Positions 32,489 through 43,433 of a stretch of 64,000 bases of DNA are shown here, in pieces. A program made the position numbers and the translations under genes. The notes below the pieces were generated by a model that did not search any database, was not told the origin of the DNA, and was given only the letters and a program-made list of their open reading frames with translations. The stretch lies in assembly GCA_034401135.1 (NCBI GenBank), contig JAWZSP010000009.1, forward strand, positions 1,426,001-1,490,000, read 5' to 3'. The stretch is from Volutella citrinella (taxonomy: Eukaryota; Ascomycota; Sordariomycetes; Hypocreales; Nectriaceae). Every line of letters starts with the position of its first letter. Within the stretch, counting starts at the first letter, position 1.

Positions 32489-34752
32489 TTGAAGGCGAGG
32501 GCGCAATCAGTTGCAGCACATTGAGGGGGGTTGACAAACTGGCGATGGTTTACGAGTCACGGCCGCCACCCGCCAGGGGGGGGCATTTCGCTTTATAAAC
32601 TAGGGAAGACTACCGAAGCGAGGAGTGTGTGCTGTGCAACTCGAGCCTGGCTTTCGCCCTCACCGGCTTGACCAGCCTGCCCTGGCCCTGCCTGCCTGCC
32701 TGCCCAGCGGCCTGGGTGCCCTCTCCCCTCTCCCCGTCCTTACGTATCTCAGCGACATCAAGGCGCCGTCAGTGGCCAGGGCGAAATGCGGGGGAAGGAT
32801 GATCAGCCCCTGATTGGGCCTCACCAAGCCACAGGTCGCAGTGCTGATAAGCGACGTGATGGTGGTTCGTCGATGCCGGCAATTGGTCTCGATGGCGGGC
32901 GGCGCTATGCCAGCTAACGCATTTGCAGCACTCGTTGAGCAGCTAGCCGGCGCCAGTGCGAAGTCGGGTCAGCAGGCCTGGTTCCTCGTGGCGGTTGGTG
33001 GTGTCGTGGCGGTAGTGGTCGTTCCGTTTCCGCTGTTGTTGCCGTTGTGTGCCCGGCCCCTCTGAAGGCGCTGGTGCGGGAGTGCTCATGGCTGCTGCTC
33101 AGAGTTCAGGTGATGCTCTCGGTGGGCGACACAGCAGCGGCAGAGCATTCCCCAGGCGCCCTGTGCGCTGCCATCCAACCGCCATCATCGCCGGCACGCC
33201 AGCGCCATTGGTCACTTCAAAGGCGATCTCTGAACTCTGAACCTTCTGGACCAGGCCGTGGTGACACGACGCATTGGCCTCACATAAGTTTGGGACGGTG
33301 AATGTCCCGCCTAAGAAGGTCAAAGGAGAGCAGCACCGATGGGTGTGGTCGGGTGTGTTGAGCTTCGTTGGAAGGAGGGCAAAGGAATGGGGGGCCGGTC
33401 GCCAATTGAATGAATTGGATCTCAAATAATCCGTCTCCTCAGGGCCCCCCGCACACAGTCCAGAATCAATCTCGGGGGATCTCAGATCTCACATTAGTGG
33501 GCTCTGTCGACAGGGCATATTCCAATGCTACCCTGCAGCGGCACGGCAAACAGAGTTCCCGGCGGCCGACAGCACATGACTGGTCCAAAGACGAGCATGT
33601 GGCAGTGCAAGATGAGTTGGATTCGATTGATTCCATCGACTGACGTTGCGTCTTTTTTCCATTTGTTGTGTTGGGTCTTGTTGTCGTCATTTGTGACAAA
33701 GAGGTCCAAGAATAGACCAACCTTTGTTGGCTGCTTCAATGCGGACTTGGCCTGAGCCGCTACCGGTCAGAGGAGCCCAGCAGTTAGCTCCACTGGCTGG
33801 CCAGCCACGCCACCCCGACGAAAGGTCTTTGGTAGAAGGACGGGTAGCAGAGACTGAAAACTTCTGTTGGCCATCTACTGTCTATAACATGTTGGTTTCA
33901 TGTTTCAACTAGCATCTAGTACACGCAGCCCGACGCTCGTATTAGGAGTGACGTGGAAGGCAATGACGTAGCCCGGGTCCGTCGGCTCTCGTACGATATC
34001 AGCCTTGTGGCCCTTGTCATTGGGCGGCCATAGCAACCAGTGGAGCCGCCCGCTGTCCAGAGATCGAGTCACAAGCTGGGTTGGACGAACAAAAAAGTGG
34101 CGAGGTGCAGAAATAGTTTCCCATAGCAATAACCACCGCAACTATGAACCATTTGCTATTAAAAAACCCCCATCCACAGGTAGGATGGCAGCTGCGGGGG
34201 ATATCCCAGGCTGGCCAACGCCAAATTTCCAAAACTGTGCTTGATGGCTGGGGGCCGCCCAACCCGCCGCCAATAGGGCCTCGTTCCGCCTCTGGCTGCC
34301 GGGATATGTCCCCGGGGCCCGGGGCGACGTGTCGTCCGATGGCGCTGCTGGGCATGAGCACGGCCGCACGGCGGGATCAATTGTGAAACTGCATATTAAT
34401 GCTGCAAGGCAAGCAATATCGCCAAGTTCGCTGCGTGACGGATCCATTGCTATTCTAGGTGCATCCTGAGCCCGAGCCTGGTGTTTGCTCCATTTGCTTT
34501 GCTGGCATGCGGTGAGGACCCGGCGCATTGTGAGTTGGGATATTTGGAATACGAGGCGTGCTGGAGGAGGGAGCCAACAGTGGGAGCCAAGAACAGTCAT
34601 TATTGGAAATATGAGCATCAGGTCGCGATAGAAAATTCTATAAATGTCTTGAAGCATGTCCATTCATCGCAATCATTCATCACACGCAAGCTCAACATCC
34701 CACGCAACTAGACTACAGTCCACAGCCTCAACCATCAACCCCAACCGCCACC
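32489..34752. other. Gene-free 2.3 kb between divergent genes
   Basis: Promoter of the Zn2Cys6 gene at the left (CCTGCC repeats at about 32683-32705) and promoter plus leader of the secreted-protein gene at the right. Overlapping frames of 60-110 codons on both strands have no codon bias or recognisable protein. No RNA gene is seen. Confidence 0.45.
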
Positions 34753-35458
34753 ATGCGAGTTTCCACCCTATTCTCCCTTCTTTTTGCCGGCTCTGCCGCA
34801 GCCGGAGTAAGTCTCGGATGACATCAGACCAGTGCCGTTGGCTAACTCGACACAGACTCTTCGCTACCGGTCCCCCGGATCCCCTCTACCGGGCTACCAG
34901 CTCGCAGAGATGACCTGGACTGGCCCGGTCGATGACTCGGGCAAGGACTTCACCTTCAAGGGAACATACCAGGACATTGTCAGACAGGCCAAGGAGATCA
35001 ACCCCGACTTCGACATCGAGGATGTTGAAGAGGGAGACATTACCCCCGTTACCAAGCGTGGTAATGTCGAGCCCATGGTCAGTTGTCAATGCCCCTAGAT
35101 GTTACTTTCCGATGCTGACGCCTTCCAGGGCAAATTGTTTTGCAACGTCGGCGGCTCGGGCGCTGGAGGCACCCCTGCCTTTGCCGAGGGCCTGCAGACG
35201 CTCAAGAAGTTCGGCCGCGGCATCTGCACCGTCGACCCGGGCCCGGCCAAGTGCGTGCGCTTCAGCTGCGCCTGGAACTCGGGCATCTTCCTGTGCAACG
35301 ACAAGACGGAGAAGCTCGAGATCCCGTGCGAGGACCTGGTGCCCTGGGCCAAGAACGTCATGGACCTTTGCAGCACCTACGATTGGCGGCCCAAGACGCA
35401 CGGCCAGATCTTTGGCCCGGACAACTGGAACCTCATCTTGGGCGGCGACAAGTGCTGA
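34753..35458 (+). CDS. Secreted Cys-containing protein with Kex2-like site, unknown family
   Basis: Exons are 34753-34806, 34856-35077 and 35129-35458 (201 aa); all introns are phase 0, with GTAAGT and GTCAGT donors. A signal peptide (MRVSTLFSLLFAGSAAAG) ends almost exactly at intron 1. Exon 2 encodes an acidic, probably pro-peptide region (IVRQAKEINPDFDIEDVEEG) ending TPVTKRGNVEPM, where KR is a possible Kex2 cleavage site. Exon 3 encodes the compact cysteine-bearing domain: LFCNVGGSGAGGTPAFAEGL, GRGICTVDPGPAKCVRFSCA, IFLCND, IPCEDLVPWAKNVMDLC and a C-terminal Cys. Eight cysteines suggest four disulfides. This looks like a processed effector-like or enzyme-inhibitor-like protein, but I do not recognise the family. 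Confidence 0.82.
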
Positions 35459-35922
35459 TAGCAGGGGGGAAAGAGTGTAACGATCATGACATGACGATTC
35501 GAATGAGGAACGGTAACGAGCGGTGGATAGATTGATTCAGTTTGCTTTCAATTGGTTTTAGGGTTCCACCGTCGCACGGTCGACTGTGGCTGGATAATGC
35601 CACTTGGCGATAATTGTTTGAGTAGATAGAATTTTGACTCTTCTTTATATGGATATGCAATACAGTGATGACTGCTTGAGCTGTGCATGATTTGTAATTT
35701 CTGATTTGGATCCACATTGACTGGATGTACCCGGCTCCGGGGATTTTGATTTTCATCATAAATCACATATATCATGGATCATCAGGAGGCTTGTGCGAGA
35801 CCATGTACGATATCATGCGGAATATTCTCGAACCCTCGCAGCACCAGGGATCACACCCTCATTCCTACCAACATAAACCATTCGTAACGCTCATAAACGT
35901 GTCGCCTAGTCAGCCACGGTCC
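35459..35922. other. Convergent intergenic region
   Basis: AT-rich 3' untranslated sequence between the secreted-protein gene and DUF3445 copy 2. No gene is seen. Confidence 0.4.
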
Positions 35923-37444
35923 TTACGCAGTCCGGTACTTCCTCTCCCAGCCTGGGAAGAAGGGGTTCTCGTCCAGCGTCTGCACGTCCCAGTCGCGCTC
36001 GATGAGCCCCGTCTCGATCTGGTGCCGCTCGTACTCCTCCAGCGTCGGCCGGGCCACGTGCTCCACGTGATAGGTGCCCTTGTATTCGAGCAGGCTCTTC
36101 TTGGCCTCGTTGAGGATCTTGAGCGTCAGCGAGGGGATGTACGGCTCGTCGCGGAACTCGGCCATGGGCGTGAACAGGGCCTTGAAGTTGAAGACGACGG
36201 CACCCGACAGTGGCAGGCGGCGCAGCGTCTGCCAGTCGACGCGAAGGTAGATGTCCTCGGGCTTAAGGTCCGGGCTCTGTGTCTCGCGGTGGTGGTAGTC
36301 GGGGTGGTCTTCGGGGAGGTACAGGGGTGTGCCTTGCTCGAGGCCCCACGATCCTCGCTGGATCGGGGAGTCGGCGGGGAGCTTGCTGAAGAATCTGGGG
36401 CTCGTTAGCGTTATCCATTGCATCGGGATTCACTGGCGGAGGCGTACCTGTCCATGCTGAAATCCATTTTCTCCTTGTAGTCCGGGACGCGGTGGTGGAT
36501 CTGCGTCAGGTTCTGCCCGACCTTTTCGCCGAGGTTCCATCCGATGGACGAGCAGACGACGCCGGCTTGGCAGTGGTACCGGCCGTTGACGTCGTCACGG
36601 AGCGCCATGGCAAAGTCCTCGGGGATATTGTTCAGCAGCACAACCAGCGGGTCCATCTCCTTGAGGTTAAACGTCTCGCCCAGGATGTGGTTGACCAGGG
36701 TGCTGCCCTTGATCTCAAAGTAATGGGGATACCGAGCACACAAGAACTGCAGCACCATCTCCATGAGCTCTTTGCACGCCAGCTCGGAGCCTGGAAGAGA
36801 GGCCAGCACATTCTTTCCGTGTTGCTTGTACAGCGCCTTTCGTTGGCTGATGCGTGCTCGGTAGTCTCGGTCGAGCTCCAACCAGTAATCGGGCTCGAGT
36901 TTTTTGAACGCTGGCAAAACCAAGTAAGCAGCAGTCACAGGGGGCATGGAGATGTATTCATACACATGGTCTGGTGGTATGCCCAACGGAGGGGCCGATA
37001 GGGCCTGGGCAAGGCCTTATCAATGTTGAAATTCTTCAGCGGCACAGGCAGGGGGACCCCAGACAGCTTGGCGTAGTCCGGGAAGTCGCCCAGAGCTCGA
37101 ATTTCGCCCACTGACACATTGGTGAAGATGCGCTTCGAAGCGTCGGCCAGGCGATAGTCTTCGTTTTGTTTGAGAAGCAGTGGCCCGCTCAGTCGATAAG
37201 GCTGATTGTCTAATGGGGCACTGGGCAAGAGTTCACGGAGCTGCTGGCGACAAGATGGCGGAAAGATGACCGAATAGTCGATTGCCTTCTTGGTAGGTGC
37301 CGAGGCAGACGAAGAGCTTAGCCCTAGACGCTTTCGATTTACAAGGATGGGATATCCGATGCGAACGAGCACTATGACTGCCCCAGCGTACAACGCAACG
37401 GTGACGATGGTCTGGGGAGTAACGAGACTGATATCAAGAAGCAT
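35923..37444 (-). CDS. DUF3445 / heme-dependent oxidative N-demethylase-like protein, membrane anchored (copy 2)
   Basis: Second PF11927-type protein. Reading minus, exons are 36964-37444, 36448-36910 and 35923-36394 (471 aa). An N-terminal TM segment (TIVTVALYAGAVIVLVRIGY) is followed by a linker and an N-terminal block absent from copy 1 (SVIFPPSCRQQLRELLP; RIFTNVSVGEIRALGDFPDY). The family core is PRPYRPLRWAYHQTM, joined by splicing to SFKKLEPDYWLELDRDYRAR, then VLQFLCARYPHYFEIKG, NNIPEDFAMALRDDVNGRYH, VVCSSIGWNLGEKVGQNLTQ and YLRVDWQTLRRLPLSGAVVF. The donor that keeps this frame is GTATGA (36963). Copy 1 is single-exon and clearly diverged, so the two are old paralogs rather than a fresh tandem duplication. 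Substrate unknown; probably ER or other endomembrane-bound. Confidence 0.87.
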
Positions 37445-38273
37445 ATTGTACTCGCTGCGGTGGATGCAAATGATTGATTCTATGGAAAAAAGACGGTGAG
37501 CTAATGCTGTGGTGGCGGATGCATCGTATTTTGAATGACGACGATGGCTTATCACGTCTACACTGAGACATTGGATGCGATGCAACCAGCTTCGCTGCAT
37601 CTGCGTCTCGTGCAGGCGGTGCCGTCTCCATCTGCCTACCTAATCAACACAAGGCAGCCGATAGGCTCGCGTACTCGAACCTCTTTGGGACAAACTACGA
37701 GGGGAGCGTCAACTGACCTGCCAGGCAAGCCCCTTGACGCGGGTGGTACAGTACGCCGGGCGGCAACCCCGTATCTAGGGCACCCTACCCCGTATCTTCC
37801 CCAGTATCAGAACCCCGGTGGGGTCCACCCAGATAAGAGGCCCCGCACCTGGTTTGATAGGCTCGATGCCAAGCCCATGGAGGGTGGCTGCGCGCTGTGA
37901 TTGGCGGGTGGACAGGGGATGGCTGACGAGGGCAAGGTACAGTACGGGCAGGCGGTGCTGCCGGAAGTGGTGACACTAGACGGGCTTGATGCTTGATGGC
38001 TTGGTGCTGTGGCGGGGGGACGCGACGGGATGACGGCAAGGGAGGGCCGATGTGGCTATGGATGGTGGATGGATGCAAGGTACTGCGCATAGAGAAAGAC
38101 GGTTGCTGATGAAACATTTACTGGTGTTCGTGATGGATCATCGGGGCTGCAGTAGATTTGGAGCGTTGTATGCAGGGCAATCATGTTTCAGGCATTTCGC
38201 GATGGTACAGTTTCCAATGTATAGGACTCTATTACTCTACTATCATCTATCCCATCTATCCTGCTATGTGCCA
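37445..38273. other. Intergenic region between tandem minus-strand genes
   Basis: Promoter of DUF3445 copy 2 at the left and 3' region of the ammonium transporter at the right. ACCCCGTATCT occurs twice near 37768-37798. No gene is seen. Confidence 0.4.
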
Positions 38274-39936
38274 TTATTCCCGCTTGCTCTCAGCCGGAGT
38301 GGGAGAAGAGCCCGACTCACGCGACACGCCCTCAGTCTCGGCCATGCGCCCGTCAATAGCCAGATTCTCCCAGTCAACATCCGACAGATAGGCAAAGTCC
38401 AGACCCTTGATCTCGTTCTCCTCGCTCGCTCGGATGTGCAGGCCGGGGATCTTGTTGATGACGAAGAGAAGCAGGCACGAGATGAAGAAGGACCAGGCGG
38501 CGCAGGTAGTGGCTCCGGCGAACTGCAGTCCCAGCTGGCGGAAGTTGCGGTTCCACCATCCTCCCTCGTAGGTGTCACCACTGACGCCGTCGAGGGCGGG
38601 CACAAACTGGGCGGCGAACAGGCCCGTCAGTAGGTCGCCGACATATCCACCGACGCCGTGGATGGCAAAGATGTCGAGGCCCTCGTCGACGGAAAGCAGG
38701 TACTTGTACTTGACGGTGAAGAAGCAGCAGATGGCGGTCAAGAAGCCAACCAGGCACGAGACGTAGACGGGCACTGAGCGTTCTGTTAGCATGGAGGGCA
38801 GACACAGATAGATGATTTGGACTCACCGAATCCAGCAGCAGGGGTGATGCCAACGAGACCGGAAATGATGCCGGAGCAGAAGCCCACCAGGCTAAACTTC
38901 TTGGTGAAGATGTAATCAAGAATCACCCAGGCCATGCCACCACCACAGGCCGCAAAGTTGGTGTTGACGACGACATAGACGGACCGCAGGCTCAGGTTGG
39001 CCGTGCTGGCTCCGTTGAAGGCAAACCAGCCGAACCAGATAAAGACGGTACCGATGCACATGAGCAGCGGGCTGTGGCCCTTGTAGTGGATGGCCTTCTT
39101 GCGCTCCTCAACAGTCGAGTCGGCGATGCGAGGACCGAGCATGATGGACCAAGCCAGGGCGCCGAAGCCGCTCGCAATGTGCACGGGGCCGGATCCAGCA
39201 AAGTCGTAGAGGCCGAGCTTGTAGAGCCAGCCGCTCGGGTTCCACTCCCAGTAGGCGAGGCTGGTGGAGTTTATTAGACGGAGAACGACTTCGTGATGGA
39301 GAGGGGATTGACTAACATGTAGTAGACAAAGGTGGTCCAGCACAAGAGGAAGACCATGCTAGGGAACAGGCGTCCACGCTCGAGCATGGCGCCGGCCAAA
39401 ATCATGGCAGTGGCAGACACAAAGGTGAAGCCAAAGGCGGCATCTGCAAACCGTTAGATGAATACACCACGCCGGACTCAAGATGAGAAGAGGGCACGTA
39501 CAGAGAATGTCCGGGACGTCCGTGTTGGCCAACGACGGGGAGGCTAGGACATTGTGGAAGCCGGCCAGCGACAAGTCTCCGAGGATGGGGTTGGTGGTCC
39601 GGGACTGGTACAGGGAGTATCCGTACACCCAAAACTGGATGCCGCAGGCGCAGGAGCAGAAGAGGGACTGGAAGACCATGGTCATGGCCGACTTGCGGCG
39701 GTGCATGCCGGCGTACAGGAAGCCGATGGCGGGCGTGATCTGCCAGCACAGGATGGTGCAGACCAGCAGCCAGCAGAGGTCGCCCTGGATTGGTTAGCCT
39801 TGTCTGTATCCTTCGTCTTGATGGTGGATATACACACCTTGTCATAGGGGGCATTGAGGTCCTGGGTGATGGGATCGCCGCCCATAGGGTTGGTGGCGTA
39901 GTCGGGCCATTCGGTGACGGGAGTGATTTCAGCCAT
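38274..39936 (-). CDS. Ammonium transporter, AMT/MEP/Rh family
   Basis: Plasma-membrane ammonium uptake. Reading minus, exons are 39838-39936, 39502-39784, 39317-39443, 38827-39260 and 38274-38773 (480 aa). Eleven TM segments are expected. Diagnostic blocks: LLVCTILCWQITPAIGFLYA (TM1), SLFCSCACGIQFWVYGYSL (TM2), FGFTFVSATAMILAGAMLER (TM3), YDFAGSGPVHIASGFGALAW (family signature with the first pore His), GTVFIWFGWFAFNGAS, and FAIHGVGGYVGDLLTGLFAA with the second pore His. The cytosolic tail after VINKIPGLHIRASEENEIKG is 50-odd residues, acidic and Ser-rich. Both pore histidines are retained. Clustered GATA sites upstream fit nitrogen-catabolite control by an AreA-type factor. Confidence 0.95.
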
Positions 39937-40163
39937 TGTGTCTCTGTCTCTCGGGGGGAGCGAGGCAAGGTGAGCTGGGTTGAAACTGGGCAGCGCAGAC
40001 GAAACTCTGACCGAGGGAGGGCCAGCGGTTAATATACGAACAGCATTCGGCCGTGCCGTACATGAACCTCAGACAAGACACGGATGCCACAATATCCCAG
40101 CTCCCAATCTCCAATTGCTGGGTTCGGAAGATTTCAACAGAAGCGGCATAGTCGCAGAGCACG

Positions 40164-40305
40164 CTTATCTGTCGAGATAAGACGTTAGACAGACCTGAGT
40201 GGTGGCTTATCCATGAGACATGCGTTTCGAGCCTTATCAACGCCCCCGTGCGGAGATTGTGCTTGCGCCTCGCGCCGGGGTCGTGGCAGAGCGCCAAGAG
40301 ATAAA
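40164..40305. promoter_or_regulatory. Cluster of GATA sites upstream of the ammonium transporter
   Basis: HGATAR-type sites occur at 40164-40170 (CTTATCT) and 40175-40181 (AGATAAG), forming an inverted pair, then CTTATC at 40206-40211 and 40233-40238, and AGATAA at 40299-40304, within 230-370 bp of the start codon. Further GATAA cores occur near 40428, 40630, 40661 and 40936. This density is typical of nitrogen-regulated permease promoters bound by AreA/NIT2 GATA factors; binding itself is inferred. Confidence 0.6.
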
Positions 40306-43300
40306 GCTGCCAAGTTGAATCTGTATGTATGAACCCCAGAAGCGTGGGTTCACCTCGACCGGCCAGCCCGCTGACAGATGCTTGCCCCATCCCGCATCCC
40401 GGGGGGCGCCAAGACCTGGGCGCTGGGGGGTGATAACAGCTGTCAGCAAGTACCATCACCAGCCAGCGACAGCAGCATGTTCATGTTGTTTTCCCTCGGC
40501 TCGCTGGATGACGACGGTCAATGACAACATGCGGGCAGGGTATGCGCACACCCATTCGGGCTGGCATGCAGGACTAGCGAGGCAGCCCGCGGCGGGTGAT
40601 TCGTCGACACGTAAAATGCTTAAAATATGGTTATCCGCACTCCGGGCGCCTCGTCCTGGGCCTTATCTCTGTGGCGTTGGGCCAAACACAGCTGGCCGAG
40701 GCGCGGCAGACCAGCCATCGGGCGAATGGACGCACGCCATGTGCTGCGGCGGCCAGACATGATTGACTCATTACGTATCGCCCTTCTAAATCTGTGCCAC
40801 CACATGGTAGCCACTTCTTATTCATCCAGCTGAGGCCCCGAGGCTGGTGCGGATAGAGTAGACGGCTTGCAGCTAGTGCCGCGGGCAGGGATCTCTGCCT
40901 TGCGCCCAGCGAACTGGTTCAACCGTCTGCAGAGAGATAAGTATCGAGGCTGCTGTCGCCCATACAGGGTTTCGTGTCGAATGTCAGTCTTGACAGATGA
41001 ACCGGCATGACCATTAGCGCAATCTCGTCATGCATGGCTAGCTGCGGCTTCCATTGTGGCAACCTGGGAAATGTTGCTGTCATTGTATCGGATTTAACCT
41101 CGTCCACTTGACAATTGGCCTTCATCTAACCTCTGACCATCCAACATCTGACCCGGCGTCTCATTCGATCCGGTCCTCCCAACAAAGGATCGAGTGGCGA
41201 GAGCCTTGTGGGAGGCCAGGATGCCCCCTCCCCAGAGGATAGAGCCGGGGGACTCACAGATTGCCTACGGATTAATTAAACCACCGTCATCCAGCCTTGG
41301 ACAAGCTAAAACAAGGGACACCGAACGGAGCAGCTGACCGGGAGCGAAGCCATCCATAGTAGCGCTAGAATAATGCCGATCTTGCTAGCTCGCGAGCCCC
41401 TAATTTCTGTCGATCCCTCGCCAGCAATTAGTGTCGGGCACCAGCGCGGTCGTATTCATTTTCGCATGTTGCTAGACCTATGGCTTTAAATCATTCGGAG
41501 CACGAGAAAGATTCCATGTCTCGCGCTGCCCGGATCGATGTTTGGGGCCACCCCTATTTCCCGTCTCAAACCACCATCACAGTGACGCCCAAACAGGACT
41601 AGGCTGTTTCTCTGCGAGAGATAAAGATCATCTCCAATCTGCACCCTGGCCATGGCCCTGGTTCATAGTTTATGTGGGGGAGGATAATAAAAAGTAACAA
41701 TTGCTTCTGATTTTACACTATATGGAACTGCAGAAGGCTCCACATTCTTGGCTTTATAAAAATAGGACTGTTCCAACCGTTGATATATATACCCTGCCGC
41801 ATATTCTCCGCCTTCAGCCCGATCGAGGATTGCCGATGGCGCTCTAAACCTGCGGGCCTCATCATCCAAGCGCAAAGGAAGCTTGTCGGTATGGATCTCC
41901 TCCAACTGTTGGCCAAGTAGACTAGGTGTCAACACCAAAACATCCAACGGAGGTTGACCAGTCGAGATTCAACTAGGTGCCCGCTATTTAGCTTGCTTCC
42001 AGCTATGCGAGCGCGCTACTGGCGCGAGGAACCCACCACACATCTGATGCTCTATTTGGCAACGTGATGGTCAAACTTGTCACAAAACAACACCTCAGTT
42101 ACCCAGACAGGAAGCGGTGTACGGATAGTTGTAAAGGGGCTATCGTCTATTATTGTGATAAGGCTGGTCTAGCATTCAACGTCCATAGTATAAGCGGGAG
42201 GTCGTACGAGATACTCTGGGCCTCTGGCACTCTAGACTAGAGCGGTTCGCCTTCACAACCCTAGGACCTGTCCGAGTCTAGATTTACCAAACATATTCGA
42301 TAGGTTGTTCTCGTTGGCCGAGATCAGGTCGGAAATAGTGAAGGCTATCTTGTCTGGGTGAAGTTCTATGTTTGTCAGCTTGCAGAAACACGTCGGAATC
42401 ATTTTCATGGGCACGCATAGCTCCCTGCCAAATTCTGTGGTGGTCTTCTAAGTCAAGACCGTGAAGGCACTGTTGCGCAACCTTTTTGGGTAATGCTTCT
42501 GGAAGCTCTAATCACGGCATCGCACATCTAGAATCTCGGGTAGGGTCGGCCCCAAAATATCAAGTATCAAGCACCCGTGAGTACTGTTTGGGCTGTCCTA
42601 GCCTAACCCGTCCACCTGACTATTATTCTATACTGAATTGCTACAGCATGCCAACTGAGGTTCTAATACTGGCTAAGCTGACAGCTAGGGTTAGGGTTAA
42701 CGTGTTAGTTTCCCCTAGCTTCGGCGAGAAAGCAGGGCGCTGGTTGGGCTGAAGAGCAGAAGCGAGTCATGGCGTCAGCCCGATGAACTCGGGGCAATCT
42801 CCACCGATCAATCCATCTTGCCAATTTCTCCTTCTGACCACCCCGGCCGGTGTTCATCCGGTCTTCTAGGGCTGAAGTGGAATTGATCATCCATCAACCG
42901 CCCTGATCAACACCGACTACGTTGAATTCGGGCTCTTAGCTCGATGAAGGAGCCTAGAGCGCAACGAGCCGTCGCCACGCCGCGGGTGCGCACGTTGACT
43001 GAACTCAAAGCCGCGCGCCACTAACGACGTGACGATCCCCTCGTCGCCGAATCCCTCGCTCCCAGGGATAACCTAGGCCGTCTGACCAACGCCAGAGAGC
43101 TTCGGGGAAAAATCTGAGCGGCTCCCGCGCACGGCGTTTCGTCCTGGGCCAGCCACAGCGTTTCAAAGGCGACTCGAGTGCGCCTAGTTGAAGCTGGGGC
43201 CACCGGGCCACGCAACCCGGTCAGCATGTGCTGGTGCTATTTGCTGGCGCAACTGCAGTCCGCCGAGTCATGGCCGGCGATCTGGATGGCCTCGCTTGGA

Positions 43301-43433
43301 TCTGAGCTTAGGGTTTTTGCAGATCGTCTGGGGTGAGGGCGCATAGAAGAGCGGCGCACCCCGGCACGTCTTTTTCTTGCTCCCCGCCTTTGTTCCTCTT
43401 GCGTCGACTGAAACCCGGCAGTAGACAGTCGCG
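40306..43433. other. Gene-poor stretch with degenerate coding-like pieces
   Basis: No intact gene. On the minus strand, 41663-41947 is open for about 94 codons with plausible protein sequence (SLLGQQLEEIHTDKLPLRLD) but no ATG at its start. Around 42290-42470 two minus-strand frames also read sensibly (for example KKVAQQCLHGLDLEDHHRIW) before stop codons. The 41.6-42.7 kb part is AT-richer than its surroundings and carries a short TTAGGG array at 42686-42700. It could be a decayed gene or RIP-affected relic; the family is not recognised. Confidence 0.35.
42686..42700 (+). repeat. Short interstitial TTAGGG telomere-like array
   Basis: TAGGGTTAGGGTTAA, just over two units of the standard filamentous-fungal telomere repeat, embedded in the gene-poor AT-richer stretch. 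Too short to be an old telomere on its own. Confidence 0.6.

Noticed and set aside
42686..42700. Subtelomere or internal telomere
   Set aside because: Only two units are present and normal conserved genes lie on both sides; chance or a promoter-type telobox is more likely.
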